The notes beneath the pieces were generated by a model. That model made no database searches and was not told the DNA's origin. It was given only the letters and a program-made list of their open reading frames with translations. From Hydractinia symbiolongicarpus (lineage: Eukaryota > Cnidaria > Hydrozoa > Anthoathecata > Hydractiniidae), in contig NC_079877.1 in NCBI RefSeq assembly GCF_029227915.1, positions 33,503,851 to 33,567,850 of the forward strand: a DNA stretch of 64,000 nucleotides, in the 5' to 3' direction. A program made the translations under genes and the position numbers. Shown one piece after another: positions 1-14,800 of this stretch (the stretch's first letter is position 1; each line of letters begins with the position of its first letter).

Positions 1-544
1 CGGGTTTTCGTTTGCCGGCGATTAAACCACTTTCATTAAGCGTCTCATCAAGAATGAAAACATTTCTGAAAACTACAAGTCTCATGCGTTTTAGTGGTGA
101 AAAAATAATATAAAAAATCGTTCGGGAAATGAGTTTACTCCCTGGGTACTTTCTTTGTGTACTTTTGACTATACGGGCCGAGTCCGGGGTTTACGGGAAA
201 TGGCGGGTTTTCGTTTGCCGGCGATTAAACTTTTTTAATCAGCTTCTCATCAAAAATGAAAACATTTTTGAAAACTACAAGTCTCATGCGTTTTAGTGGT
301 GAAAAGAAATTTTAAAAATCGTTTAGGAAATGAGTTTACTCACAGAGTACTTTCTTTGTATACATGGGAAATGAGTTTACACCTGGGTACTTTCTTTGTA
401 TACTTTTGACTATACGGGCCGAGTCCGGGGTTTACGGGAAATGGCGGGTTTTCGTTTGCCGGCAATTAAACTTCTTTTGTCAGCGTCTCATCAATAATGA
501 AAATATTTTTGAAAACTACAAGTCTCACGCGTTTTAGTGGTGAA
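1..544. repeat. Left-edge monomers outside the first long block, one with a partial duplication
   Basis: These monomers precede the first copy of the long higher-order block and diverge from the sequence before the second copy. For example caataatg and ctcacgcg here replace caaaaatg and cttatgcg near 6,345-6,390. One monomer is abnormal: the start of the unit (ggaaatgagttt... to ...tttgtataca) occurs at 326-366 and again at 367-407, a 41-bp tandem partial duplication. That monomer is therefore about 244 bp long. The first half reads ctcacagagtac and the second acacctgggtac, so the two halves come from different variants and were probably joined by out-of-register exchange. Confidence 0.85.
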
Positions 545-3500
545 AAAATAATTTAAAAAATCCTTCGGGAAACGAGTTTACTCCCTGGGTACTTTCTTTG
601 TATACTTTTGACTATACGGGCAAAGCCGGGATTTACGGGAAATCGCGGGTTTTCGTTTGCCGGCGATTAAACGTCTTTTATTCAGCGTCTCATCAAAAAT
701 GAAAACATTTTTGAAAACTACAAGTCTCATGCATTTTAGTGGTGAAAAAAAATTTAAAAAATCGTTCGGGAAATGAGTTTACACCCTGGGTACTTTCATT
801 GTATACATTCGACTATACGGGCCAAGCCCGGGATTTATGTGAAATCGCGGGTTTTCGTTGCCGGCGATTAAACCTCTTTCATTAAGCGTCTCATCAAAAA
901 TGAAAACGTTTTTGAAAACTACAAGTCTCATGGGTTTTAGTGGTGAAAAAATAATTTAAAAAATCGTTCGGGAAATGAGTTTACTCCCTGGGTACTTTCT
1001 TTGTATACTTTTGACCATACGGGCCAAGCCCGGTATTTACGGGAAATCGCGGGTGTTCGTTTGCCGGCGATTAAACCACTTTCATTAGGCGTCTCATCAA
1101 AAATGAAAACATTTCGGAAAACTACAAGTCTCATGCGTTTTAGTGGTGAAAAAATAATTTAAAAAATCGCTCGGGAAATGAGTTTACTCCCTGGGTACTT
1201 TCTTTGTATACCTTTGACTATACGGGCCCTGTCCGGGGTTTACGAAAAATGGCGGGTTTTCGTTTGCCGGCGATTAAACTTCTTTTATTCAGCGTCTCAT
1301 CAAAAATGAGAACATTTCTGAAAAATACAAGTCTCATGGGCTTTAGTGGTGAAATAATAATTTAAAAAATCGTTCGTGAAATGAGTTTACTCCCTGGGTA
1401 CTTTCTTTGTATACTTTTGACTATACGGGCCGAGTCCAGGATTTACGGGAAATCGCAGGTTTTCGTTTGCCGGCGATTAAACCACTTTCATTAAGCGTCT
1501 CATCAAAATGGAAAACATTTCTGAAAACTGCAAGTCTCATGCGTTTTAGTGGTGAAAAAATAATTTAAAAAATCGTTCGGGAAATAAGTTTACTCCCTGG
1601 GTACTTTCTTTATATACATTCAACTATACGGGCCAAGCCCGGGATTTACGGGAAATCGCGGGTTTTCGTTTGCCGGCGATTAAACTTCTTTTATTCAGCG
1701 TCTCATCAAAAATGAAAACATTTCTGAAAACTACAAGTCTCATGAGCTTTAGTGGTGAAATAATAATTTAAAAAATCGTTCGGGAAATGAGTTTACTCCC
1801 TAGGTAATTTCTTTGTATACTTTTTACTATACGGGCCGTGTCCGGGGTTTACGGGAAATGGCGTGTTTTCGTTTGCCGGCGATTAAACTTTTTTATTGAG
1901 CGTCTCATCAAAAATGAAAACATTTTTGAAAACTACAAGTCTCATGCGTTTTAGTGGTGAAAAGGTAATTTAAAAAATCGTTTTGGAAATGAGTTTACTC
2001 ACAGGGTACTTTCTTTTTATACATTCGATTATACGGGTCCAGCCCGGAATTTACAGGAAATCGCGGGTTTTTGTTTGCCGGCGATTAAACTTCTTTTATT
2101 CAGCGTCTCATCAAAAATGAAAACATTTTTAAAAACTACAAGTCTTATGCGTTTTAGTGGTGAAAAAATAATTTAAAAAATCGTTCTGGAAATGAATTTA
2201 CTCACAGGGTACTTTATTTGTATACTTTTGACTATACGGGCCAAGCCCGGGATTTACGGCAATTCGCGGATTTTCGTTTGCCGGCGATTAAACTTCTTTT
2301 ATTCAGCTTCTCATCAAAAATGAAAACACTTTTGAAAACAACAAGTCTCATGCGTTTTAGTGGTGAAAAGGTAATTTAAAAAATCGTTTTGGAAATGAGT
2401 TTTCTCACAGGGTACTTTCTTTGTATACATTCGACTATACGGGCCAAGCCCGGGATTTACGGGAAATCGCGGGTTTTCGTTTGCCGGCGATTAAACCACT
2501 TTCATTAAGCGTCTCATCAAAAATGAAAAAATTTTTGAAAACTACAAGTCTCATGCGTTTTAGTGGTGAAAAAATAATTTAAAAAATCGTTCGGGAAATG
2601 CGTTTACTCCCTGGGTACTTTCTTTGCATACTTTTGACGATGCGGGCCGAGTCCGGGATTTACGGGAAATGGCGGGTTTTCATTTGCCGGCGATTAAACT
2701 TCTTTTATTCAGCGTCTCATCAAAAATGAAAACATTTCTGAAAACTACAAGTCTCATGCGTTTTAGTGGTGAAAAAATAATTTAAAAAATCGTTCGGGAA
2801 ATCAGTTTACTCCCTGGGTGCTTTCTTTATATACATTCAACTATACGGGACAAGCCCGGGATTTACGGGAAATCGCGGGTTTTCATTTGCCGGCGATTAA
2901 ACTTCTTTTATTCAGCGTCTCATCAAAAATGAAAACACTTTTGAAAACTACAAGTCTCACGCGTTTTAGTAATTTAAAAAATCGTTCGGGAAATGAGTTT
3001 ACTCCCTGGGTAATTTCTTTGTATACTTTTGACTATACGGGCCGTGTCCGGGGTTTACAGGAAATGGCGTGTTTTCGTTTGCCTGCGATTAAACTTCTTT
3101 TATTCAGCATCTCATCAAAAATGAAAACATTTTTGAAAACTACAAGTCTCATGCGTTTTAGTGGTGAAAAGTTAATATAAAAAATCGTTTTGGAAATGAG
3201 TTTACTCACAGGGTACTTTCTTTTTATACATTCGATTATACGGGCCCAGCCCGGGATTTACAGGAAATCGCGGGTTTTTGTTTGCCGGCTATTAAACCAC
3301 ATTCATTAAGCGTCTCATCAAAAATAAAAACATTTCTGAAAACTAAAAGTCTCATGCGTTTTAGTGGTGAAAAAATAATTTAAAAAATCGTTCGGGAAAT
3401 AAGTCTACTCCCTGGGTACTTTCTTTATATACATTCAACTATACTGGCCCAGCCCGGGATTTACAGGAAATCGCGGGTTTTTGTTTGCCGGCTATTAAAC

Positions 3501-6403
3501 CACATTAATTAAGCGTCTCATCAAAAATAAAAACATTTCTGAAAACTACAAGTCTCATAGGCTTTAGTGGTGAAATAATAATTTAAAAAATCGTTCGTGA
3601 AATGAGTTTACTCCCTGGGTACTTTCTTTGTATACTTTTGACTATACGGGCCGAGTCCAGGATTTACGGGAAATCGCAGGTTTTCGTTTGCCGGCGATTA
3701 AACGCCTTTTATACAGCGTCTCATCAAAAATGAAAATATTTGTGATAACTACAAGTCTCATGCGTTTTAGTGGTGAAAAGATAATTTCAATAATCGTTTT
3801 GGAAATGCGTTTACTCACAGGGTACTTTCTTTGTATACATTCGACTATACGGGCCAAGCCCCGGATTTACGGGAAATGGCGTGTTTTCGTTTGCCGGCGA
3901 TTAAACTTTTTTATTGAGCGTCTCATCAAAAATGAAAACATTTTTGAAAACTACAAGTCTCATGCGTTTTAGTGGTGAAAAGGTAATTTAAAAAATCGTT
4001 CTGGAAATGAATTTACTCACAGGGTACTTTATTTGTATACTTTTGACTATACGGGCCAAGCCCGGGATTTACGGGAAATCGCGGATTTTCGTTTGCCGGC
4101 GATTAAACTTCTTTTATTCAGCTTCTCATCAAAAATGAAAACACTTTTGAAAACAACAAGTCTCATGCGTTTTAGTGGTGAAAAGGTAATTTAAAAAATC
4201 GTTTTGGAAATGAGTTTTCTCACAGGGTACTTTCTTTGTATACATTCGACTATACGGGCCAAGCCCGGGATTTACGGGAAATCGCGGGTTTTCGTTTGCC
4301 GGCGATTAAACCACTTTCATTAAGCGTCTCATCAAAAATGAAAAAATTTTTGAAAACTACAAGTCTCATGCGTTTTAGTGGTGAAAAAATAATTTAAAAA
4401 ATCGTTCGGGAAATGCGTTTACTCCCTGGGTACTTTCTTTGCATACTTTTGACGATGCGGGCCGAGTCCGGGATTTACGGGAAATGGCGGGTTTTCATTT
4501 GCCGGCGATTAAACTTCTTTTATTCAGCGTCTCATCAAAAATGAAAACATTTCTGAAAACTACAAGTCTCATGCGTTTTAGTGGTGAAAAAATAATTTAA
4601 AAAATCGTTCGGGAAATCAGTTTACTCCCTGGGTGCTTTCTTTATATACATTCAACTATACGGGACAAGCCCGGGATTTACGGGAAATCGCGGGTTTTCA
4701 TTTGCCGGCGATTAAACTTCTTTTATTCAGCGTCTCATCAAAAATGAAAACACTTTTGAAAACTACAAGTCTCACGCGTTTTAGTAATTTAAAAAATCGT
4801 TCGGGAAATGAGTTTACTCCCTGGGTAATTTCTTTGTATACTTTTGACTATACGGGCCGTGTCCGGGGTTTACAGGAAATGGCGTGTTTTGTTTGCCTGC
4901 GATTAAACTTCTTTTATTCAGCATCTCATCAAAAATGAAAACATTTTTGAAAACTACAAGTCTCATGCGTTTTAGTGGTGAAAAGGTAATATAAAAAATC
5001 GTTTTGGAAATGAGTTTACTCACAGGGTACTTTCTTTTTATACATTCGATTATACGGGCCCAGCCCGGGATTTACAGGAAATCGCGGGTTTTTGTTTGCC
5101 GGCTATTAAACCACATTCATTAAGCGTCTCATCAAAAATAAAAACATTTCTGAAAACTAAAAGTCTCATGCGTTTTAGTGGTGAAAAAATAATTTAAAAA
5201 ATCGTTCGGGAAATAAGTCTACTCCCTGGGTACTTTCTTTATATACATTCAACTATACTGGCCCAGCCCGGGATTTACAGGAAATCGCGGGTTTTTGTTT
5301 GCCGGCTATTAAACCACATTAATTAAGCGTCTCATCAAAAATAAAAACATTTCTGAAAACTACAAGTCTCATAGGCTTTAGTGGTGAAATAATAATTTAA
5401 AAAATCGTTCGTGAAATGAGTTTACTCCCTGGGTACTTTCTTTGTATACTTTTGACTATACGGGCCGAGTCCAGGATTTACGGGAAATCGCAGGTTTTCG
5501 TTTGCCGGCGATTAAACGCCTTTTATACAGCGTCTCATCAAAAATGAAAATATTTGTGATAACTACAAGTCTCATGCGTTTTAGTGGTGAAAAGATAATT
5601 TCAATAATCGTTTTGGAAATGCGTTTACTCACAGGGTACTTTCTTTGTATACATTCGACTATACGGGCCAAGCCCCGGATTTACGGGAAATTGCGGGTTT
5701 TCGTTTGCCGGCGATTAAACCACTTTCATTAAGCGTCTCATCAAAAATGAAAACATTTCTGAAAACTACAAGTCTCATGCGTTTTAGCGGTGAAAAAATA
5801 AGTTAAAAAATCGTTCGGGAAATCAATTTACTCCCTGGGTACTTTCTTTACATACATTCAACTATACGAGTGGAGCCTGGGATTTACGGGAAATCGCGGG
5901 TTTTCGTTTGCCGGCGATTAAACTTCTTTTATTCAGCGTCTCATCAAAAATGAAAACACTTTTGAAAACTACGAGTCTCACGCGTTTTAGTGGTGAAAGA
6001 ATAATTTAAAAAATCGTTCGGGAAATCAGTTTACTCCCTGGGTACTTTCTTTACATACATTCAACTATACGAGTGAAGCCTGGGATTTACGGGAAATCGC
6101 GGGTTTTCGTTTGCCGGCGATTAAACTTCTTTTATTCAGCGTCTCATCAAAAATGAAAACACTTTTGAAAACTACGAGTCTCACGCGTTTTAGTGGTGAA
6201 AGAATAATTTAAAAAATCGGTCGGGAAATGAGTTTACTCCCTGGGTACTTTCTTTGTATACTTTTGACTATACGGGCCAAGCCCGGGGTTTACGGGAAAT
6301 CGCGGGTTTTCGTTTGCCGGCGATTAAACTTCTATTATTCAGCGTCTCATCAAAAATGAAAACATTTTTGAAAACTACAAGTCTTATGCGTTTTAGTGGT
6401 GAA
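545..6403. repeat. Higher-order block, copy H1 (5,859 bp to next copy)
   Basis: This is the first of four copies of a long multi-monomer block. The marker gggcaaagccggg near 600 recurs near 6,478, 11,932 and 16,382. Monomer-specific variants also recur in order, such as the shortened gttttcgttgccgg unit near 855 and aaacatttcggaaaac near 1,108. The block spans about 29 monomers. It contains an internal tandem duplication: 2,184-3,998 is repeated at 3,999 to about 5,690, offset 1,815 bp (nine monomers, one of them 192 bp). The edges are approximate, because the block joins another satellite monomer at each side. Confidence 0.85.
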
Positions 6404-9400
6404 AAAATAATTTAAAAAATCGTTCGGGAAACGAGTTTACTCCCTGGGTACTTTCTTTGTATACTTTTGACTATACGGGCAAAGCCGGGATTTACGGGAA
6501 ATCGCGGGTTTTCGTTTGCCGGCGATTAAACGTCTTTTATTCAGCGTCTCATCAAAAATGAAAACATTTTTGAAAACTACAAGTCTCATGCATTTTAGTG
6601 GTGAAAAAAAATTTAAAAAATCGTTTGGGAAATGAGTTTACACCCTGGGTACTTTCATTGTATACATTCGACTATACGGGCCAAGCCCGGGATTTATGTG
6701 AAATCGCGGGTTTTCGTTGCCGGCGATTAAACCATTTTCATTAAGCGTCTCATCAAAAATGAAAACGTTTTTGAAAACTACAAGTCTCATGGGTTTTAGT
6801 GGTGAAAAAATAATTTAAAAAATCGTTCGGGAAATGAGTTTACTCCCTGGGTACTTTCTTTGTATACTTTTGACCATACGGGCCAAGCCCGGTATTTACG
6901 GGAAATCGCGGGTGTTCGTTTGCCGGCGATTAAACCACTTTCATTAGGCGTCTCATCAAAAATGAAAACATTTCGGAAAACTACAAGTCTCATGCGTTTT
7001 AGTGGTGAAAAAATAATTTAAAAAATCGCTCGGGAAATGAGTTTACTCCCTGGGTACTTTCTTTGTATACCTTTGACTATACGGGCCCTGTCCGGGGTTT
7101 ACGAAAAATGGCGGGTTTTCGTTTGCCGGCGATTAAACTTCTTTTATTCAGCGTCTCATCAAAAATGAGAACATTTCTGAAAACTACAAGTCTCATGGGC
7201 TTTAGTGGTGAAATAATAATTTAAAAAATCGTTCGTGAAATGAGTTTACTCCCTGGGTACTTTCTTTGTATACTTTTGACTATACGGGCCGAGTCCAGGA
7301 TTTACGGGAAATCGCAGGTTTTCGTTTGCCGGCGATTAAACCACTTTCATTAAGCGTCTCATCAAAATGGAAAACATTTCTGAAAACTACAAGTCTCATG
7401 CGTTTTAGTGGTGAAAAAATAATTTAAAAAATCGTTCGGGAAATAAGTTTACTCCCTGGGTACTTTCTTTATATACATTCAACTATACGGGCCAAGCCCG
7501 GGATTTACGGGAAATCGCGGGTTTTCGTTTGCCGGCGATTAAACTTCTTTTATTCAGCGTCTCATCAAAAATGAAAACATTTCTGAAAACTACAAGTCTC
7601 ATGAGCTTTAGTGGTGAAATAATAATTTAAAAAATCGTTCGGGAAATGAGTTTACTCCCTAGGTAATTTCTTTGTATACTTTTTACTATACGGGCCGTGT
7701 CCGGGGTTTACGGGAAATGGCGTGTTTTCGTTTGCCGGCGATTAAACTTTTTTATTGAGCGTCCCATCAAAAATGAAAACATTTTTGAAAACTACAAGTC
7801 TCATGCGTTTTAGTGGTGAAAAGGTAATTTAAAAAATCGTTTTGGAAATGAGTTTACTCACAGGGTACTTTCTTTTTATACATTCGATTATACGGGTCCA
7901 GCCCGGAATTTACAGGAAATCGCGGGTTTTTGTTTGCCGGCGATTAAACTTCTTTTATTCAGCGTCTCATCAAAAATGAAAACATTTTTAAAAACTACAA
8001 GTCTTATGCGTTTTAGTGGTGAAAAAATAATTTAAAAAATCGTTCTGGAAATGAATTTACTCACAGGGTACTTTATTTGTATACTTTTGACTATACGGGC
8101 CAAGCCCGGGATTTACGGGAAATCGCGGATTTTCGTTTGCCGGCGATTAAACTTCTTTTATTCAGCTTCTCATCAAAAATGAAAACACTTTTGAAAACAA
8201 CAAGTCTCATGCGTTTTAGTGGTGAAAAGGTAATTTAAAAAATCGTTTTGGAAATGAGTTTTCTCACAGGGTACTTTCTTTGTATACATTCGACTATACG
8301 GGCCAAGCCCGGGATTTACGGGAAATCGCGGGTTTTCGTTTGCCGGCGATTAAACCACTTTCATTAAGCGTCTCATCAAAAATGAAAAAATTTTTGAAAA
8401 CTACAAGTCTCATGCGTTTTAGTGGTGAAAAAATAATTTAAAAAATCGTTCGGGAAATGCGTTTACTCCCTGGGTACTTTCTTTGCATACTTTTGACGAT
8501 GCGGGCCGAGTCCGGGATTTACGGGAAATGGCGGGTTTTCATTTGCCGGCGATTAAACTTCTTTTATTCAGCGTCTCATCAAAAATGAAAACATTTCTGA
8601 AAACTACAAGTCTCATGCGTTTTAGTGGTGAAAAAATAATTTAAAAAATCGTTCGGGAAATGCGTTTACTCCCTGGGTACTTTCTTTGCATACTTTTGAC
8701 GATGCGGGCCGAGTCCGGGATTTACGGGAAATGGCGGGTTTTCATTTGCCGGCGATTAAACTTCTTTTATTCAGCGTCTCATCAAAAATGAAAACATTTC
8801 TGAAAACTACAAGTCTCATGCGTTTTAGTGGTGAAAAAATAATTTAAAAAATCGTTCGGGAAATCAGTTTACTCCCTGGGTGCTTTCTTTATATACATTC
8901 AACTATACGGGACAAGCCCGGGATTTACGGGAAATCGCGGGTTTTCATTTGCCGGCGATTAAACTTCTTTTATTCAGCGTCTCATCAAAAATGAAAACAC
9001 TTTTGAAAACTACAAGTCTCACGCGTTTTAGTAATTTAAAAAATCGTTCGGGAAATGAGTTTACTCCCTGGGTAATTTCTTTGTATACTTTTGACTATAC
9101 GGGCCGTGTCCGGGGTTTACAGGAAATGGCGTGTTTTCGTTTGCCTGCGATTAAACTTCTTTTATTCAGCATCTCATCAAAAATGAAAACATTTTTGAAA
9201 ACTACAAGTCTCATGCGTTTTAGTGGTGAAAAGGTAATATAAAAAATCGTTTTGGAAATGAGTTTACTCACAGGGTACTTTCTTTTTATACATTCGATTA
9301 TACGGGCCCAGCCCGGGATTTACAGGAAATCGCGGGTTTTTGTTTGCCGGCTATTAAACCACATTCATTAAGCGTCTCATCAAAAATAAAAACATTTCTG

Positions 9401-11857
9401 AAAACTAAAAGTCTCATGCGTTTTAGTGGTGAAAAAATAATTTAAAAAATCGTTCGGGAAATAAGTCTACTCCCTGGGTACTTTCTTTATATACATTCAA
9501 CTATACTGGCCCAGCCCGGGATTTACAGGAAATCGCGGGTTTTTGTTTGCCGGCTATTAAACCACATTAATTAAGCGTCTCATCAAAAATAAAAACATTT
9601 CTGAAAACTACAAGTCTCATAGGCTTTAGTGGTGAAATAATAATTTAAAAAATCGTTCGTGAAATGAGTTTACTCCCTGGGTACTTTCTTTGTATACTTT
9701 TGACTATACGGGCCGAGTCCAGGATTTACGGGAAATCGCAGGTTTTCGTTTGCCGGCGATTAAACGCCTTTTATACAGCGTCTCATCAAAAATGAAAATA
9801 TTTGTGATAACTACAAGTCTCATGCGTTTTAGTGGTGAAAAAATAATTTAAAAAATCGTTCGGGAAATGCGTTTACTCCCTGGGTACTTTCTTTGCATAC
9901 TTTTGACGATGCGGGCCGAGTCCGGGATTTACGGGAAATGGCGGGTTTTCATTTGCCGGCGATTAAACTTCTTTTATTCAGCGTCTCATCAAAAATGAAA
10001 ACATTTCTGAAAACTACAAGTCTCATGCGTTTTAGTGGTGAAAAAATAATTTAAAAAATCGTTCGGGAAATCAGTTTACTCCCTGGGTGCTTTCTTTATA
10101 TACATTCAACTATACGGGACAAGCCCGGGATTTACGGGAAATCGCGGGTTTTCATTTGCCGGCGATTAAACTTCTTTTATTCAGCGTCTCATCAAAAATG
10201 AAAACACTTTTGAAAACTACAAGTCTCACGCGTTTTAGTAATTTAAAAAATCGTTCGGGAAATGAGTTTACTCCCTGGGTAATTTCTTTGTATACTTTTG
10301 ACTATACGGGCCGTGTCCGGGGTTTACAGGAAATGGCGTGTTTTGTTTGCCTGCGATTAAACTTCTTTTATTCAGCATCTCATCAAAAATGAAAACATTT
10401 TTGAAAACTACAAGTCTCATGCGTTTTAGTGGTGAAAAGGTAATATAAAAAATCGTTTTGGAAATGAGTTTACTCACAGGGTACTTTCTTTTTATACATT
10501 CGATTATACGGGCCCAGCCCGGGATTTACAGGAAATCGCGGGTTTTTGTTTGCCGGCTATTAAACCACATTCATTAAGCGTCTCATCAAAAATAAAAACA
10601 TTTCTGAAAACTAAAAGTCTCATGCGTTTTAGTGGTGAAAAAATAATTTAAAAAATCGTTCGGGAAATAAGTCTACTCCCTGGGTACTTTCTTTATATAC
10701 ATTCAACTATACTGGCCCAGCCCGGGATTTACAGGAAATCGCGGGTTTTTGTTTGCCGGCTATTAAACCACATTAATTAAGCGTCTCATCAAAAATAAAA
10801 ACATTTCTGAAAACTACAAGTCTCATAGGCTTTAGTGGTGAAATAATAATTTAAAAAATCGTTCGTGAAATGAGTTTACTCCCTGGGTACTTTCTTTGTA
10901 TACTTTTGACTATACCGGCCGAGTCCAGGATTTACGGGAAATCGCAGGTTTTCGTTTGCCGGCGATTAAACGCCTTTTATACAGCGTCTCATCAAAAATG
11001 AAAATATTTGTGATAACTACAAGTCTCATGCGTTTTAGTGGTGAAAAGATAATTTCAATAATCGTTTTGGAAATGCGTTTACTCACAGGGTACTTTCTTT
11101 GTATACATTCGACTATACGGGCCAAGCCCCGGATTTACGGGAAATTGCGGGTTTTCGTTTGCCGGCGATTAAACCACTTTCATTAAGCGTCTCATCAAAA
11201 ATGAAAACATTTCTGAAAACTACAAGTCTCATGCGTTTTAGCGGTGAAAAAATAAGTTAAAAAATCGTTCGGGAAATCAATTTACTCCCTGGGTACTTTC
11301 TTTACATACATTGAACTATACGAGTGGAGCCTGGGATTTACGGGAAATCGCGGGTTTTCGTTTGCCGGCGATTAAACTTCTTTTATTCAGCGTCTCATCA
11401 AAAATGAAAACACTTTTGAAAACTACGAGTCTCACGCGTTTTAGTGGTGAAAGAATAATTTAAAAAATCGTTCGGGAAATCAGTTTACTCCCTGGGTACT
11501 TTCTTTACATACATTAAACTATACGAGTGAAGCCTGGGATTTACGGGAAATCGCGGGTTTTCGTTTGCCGGCGATTAAACTTCTTTTATTCAGCGTCTCA
11601 TCAAAAATGAAAACACTTTTGAAAACTACGAGTCTCACGCGTTTTAGTGGTGAAAGAATAATTTAAAAAATCGGTCGGGAAATGAGTTTACTCCCTGGGT
11701 ACTTTCTTTGTATACTTTTGACTATACGGGCCAAGCCCGGGGTTTACGGGAAATCGCGGGTTTTCGTTTGCCGGCGATTAAACTTCTATTATTCAGCGTC
11801 TCATCAAAAATGAAAACATTTTTGAAAACTACAAGTCTTATGCGTTTTAGTGGTGAA
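6404..11857. repeat. Higher-order block, copy H2 (5,454 bp to next copy)
   Basis: This is the second copy of the long block, at offset 5,859 from H1 for its first part (937 matches 6,796) and 6,062 later (2,818 matches 8,880). The 203-bp difference is one extra monomer: the tttgcatacttttgacgatgcggg unit occurs twice in a row at about 8,440-8,845. Near 9,850 a 1,207-bp step repeats material from 8,643 on (8,880 matches 10,087). The block spans about 27 monomers. Confidence 0.83.
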
Positions 11858-14800
11858 AAAATAATTTAAAAAATCGTTCGGGAAACGAGTTTACTCCCTG
11901 GGTACTTTCTTTGTATACTTTTGACTATACGGGCAAAGCCGGGATTTACGGGAAATCGCGGGTTTTCGTTTGCCGGCGATTAAACGTCTTTTATTCAGTG
12001 TCTCATCAAAAATGAAAACATTTTTGAAAACTACAAGTCTCATGCATTTTAGTGGTGAAAAAAAATTTAAAAAATCGTTCGGGAAATGAGTTTACACCCT
12101 GGGTACTTTCATTGTATACATTCGACTATACGGGCCAAGCCCGGGATTTATGTGAAATCGCGGGTTTTCGTTGCCGGCGATTAAACCTCTTTCATTAAGC
12201 GTCTCATCAAAAATGAAAACGTTTTTGAAAACTACAAGTCTCATGGGTTTTAGTGGTGAAAAAATAATTTAAAAAATCGTTCGGGAAATGAGTTTACTCC
12301 CTGGGTACTTTCTTTGTATACTTTTGACCATACGGGCCAAGCCCGGTATTTACGGGAAATCGCGGGTGTTCGTTTGCCGGCGATTAAACCACTTTCATTA
12401 GGCGTCTCATCAAAAATGAAAACATTTCGGAAAACTACAAGTCTCATGCGTTTTAGTGGTGAAAAAATAATTTAAAAAATCGCTCGGGAAATGAGTTTAC
12501 TCCCTGGGTACTTTCTTTGTATACCTTTGACTATACGGGCCCTGTCCGGGGTTTACGAAAAATGGCGGGTTTTCGTTTGCCGGCGATTAAACTTCTTTTA
12601 TTCAGCGTCTCATCAAAAATGAGAACATTTCTGAAAACTACAAGTCTCATGGGCTTTAGTGGTGAAATAATAATTTAAAAAATCGTTCGTGAAATGAGTT
12701 TACTCCCTGGGTACTTTCTTTGTATACTTTTGACTATACGGGCCGAGTCCAGGATTTACGGGAAATCGCAGGTTTTCGTTTGCCGGCGATTAAACCACTT
12801 TCATTAAGCGTCTCATCAAAATGGAAAACATTTCTGAAAACTACAAGTCTCATGCGTTTTAGTGGTGAAAAAATAATTTAAAAAATCGTTCGGGAAATAA
12901 GTTTACTCCCTGGGTACTTTCTTTATATACATTCAACTATACGGGACAAGCCCGGGATTTACGGGAAATCGCGGGTTTTCGTTTGCCGGCGATTAAACTT
13001 CTTTTATTCAGCGTCTCATCAAAAATGAAAACATTTCTGAAAACTACAAGTCTCATGAGCTTTAGTGGTGAAATAATAATTTAAAAAATCGTTCGGGAAA
13101 TGAGTTTACTCCCTAGGTAATTTCTTTGTATACTTTTTACTATACGGGCCGTGTCCGGGGTTTACGGGAAATGGCGTGTTTTCGTTTGCCGGCGATTAAA
13201 CTTTTTTATTGAGCGTCTCATCAAAAATGAAAACATTTTTGAAAACTACAAGTCTCATGCGTTTTAGTGGTGAAAAGGTAATTTAAAAAATCGTTTTGGA
13301 AATGAGTTTACTCACAGGGTACTTTCTTTTTATACATTCGATTATACGGGTCCAGCCCGGAATTTACAGGAAATCGCGGGTTTTTGTTTGCCGGCGATTA
13401 AACTTCTTTTATTCAGCGTCTCATCAAAAATGAAAACATTTTTAAAAACTACAAGTCTTATGCGTTTTAGTGGTGAAAAAATAATTTAAAAAATCGTTCT
13501 GGAAATGAATTTACTCACAGGGTACTTTATTTGTATACTTTTGACTATACGGGCCAAGCCCGGGATTTACGGGAAATCGCGGATTTTCGTTTGCCGGCGA
13601 TTAAACTTCTTTTATTCAGCTTCTCATCAAAAATGAAAACACTTTTGAAAACAACAAGTCTCATGCGTTTTAGTGGTGAAAAGGTAATTTAAAAAATCGT
13701 TTTGGAAATGCGTTTACTCCCTGGGTACTTTCTTTGCATACTTTTGACGATGCGGGCCGAGTCCGGGATTTACGGGAAATGGCGGGTTTTCATTTGCCGG
13801 CGATTAAACTTCTTTTATTCAGCGTCTCATCAAAAATGAAAACATTTCTGAAAACTACAAGTCTCATGCGTTTTAGTGGTGAAAAAATAATTTAAAAAAT
13901 CGTTCGGGAAATCAGTTTACTCCCTGGGTGCTTTCTTTATATACATTCAACTATACGGGACAAGCCCGGGATTTACGGGAAATCGCGGGTTTTCATTTGC
14001 CGGCGATTAAACTTCTTTTATTCAGCGTCTCATCAAAAATGAAAACACTTTTGAAAACTACAAGTCTCACGCGTTTTAGTAATTTAAAAAATCGTTCGGG
14101 AAATGAGTTTACTCCCTGGGTAATTTCTTTGTATACTTTTGACTATACGGGCCGTGTCCGGGGTTTACAGGAAATGGCGTGTTTTCGTTTGCCTGCGATT
14201 AAACTTCTTTTATTCAGCATCTCATCAAAAATGAAAACATTTTTGAAAACTACAAGTCTCATGCGTTTTAGTGGTGAAAAGGTAATATAAAAAATCGTTT
14301 TGGAAATGAGTTTACTCACAGGGTACTTTCTTTTTATACATTCGATTATACGGGCCCAGCCCGGGATTTACAGGAAATCGCGGGTTTTTGTTTGCCGGCT
14401 ATTAAACCACATTCATTAAGCGTCTCATCAAAAATAAAAACATTTCTGAAAACTAAAAGTCTTATGCGTTTTAGTGGTGAAAAAATAATTTAAAAAATCG
14501 TTCGGGAAATAAGTCTACTCCCTGGGTACTTTCTTTATATACATTCAACTATACTGGCCCAGCCCGGGATTTACAGGAAATCGCGGGTTTTTGTTTGCCG
14601 GCTATTAAACCACATTAATTAAGCGTCTCATCAAAAATAAAAACATTTCTGAAAACTACAAGTCTCATAGGCTTTAGTGGTGAAATAATAATTTAAAAAA
14701 TCGTTCGTGAAATGAGTTTACTCCCTGGGTACTTTCTTTGTATACTTTTGACTATACGGGCCGTGTCCAGGATTTACGGGAAATCGCAGGTTTTCGTTTG

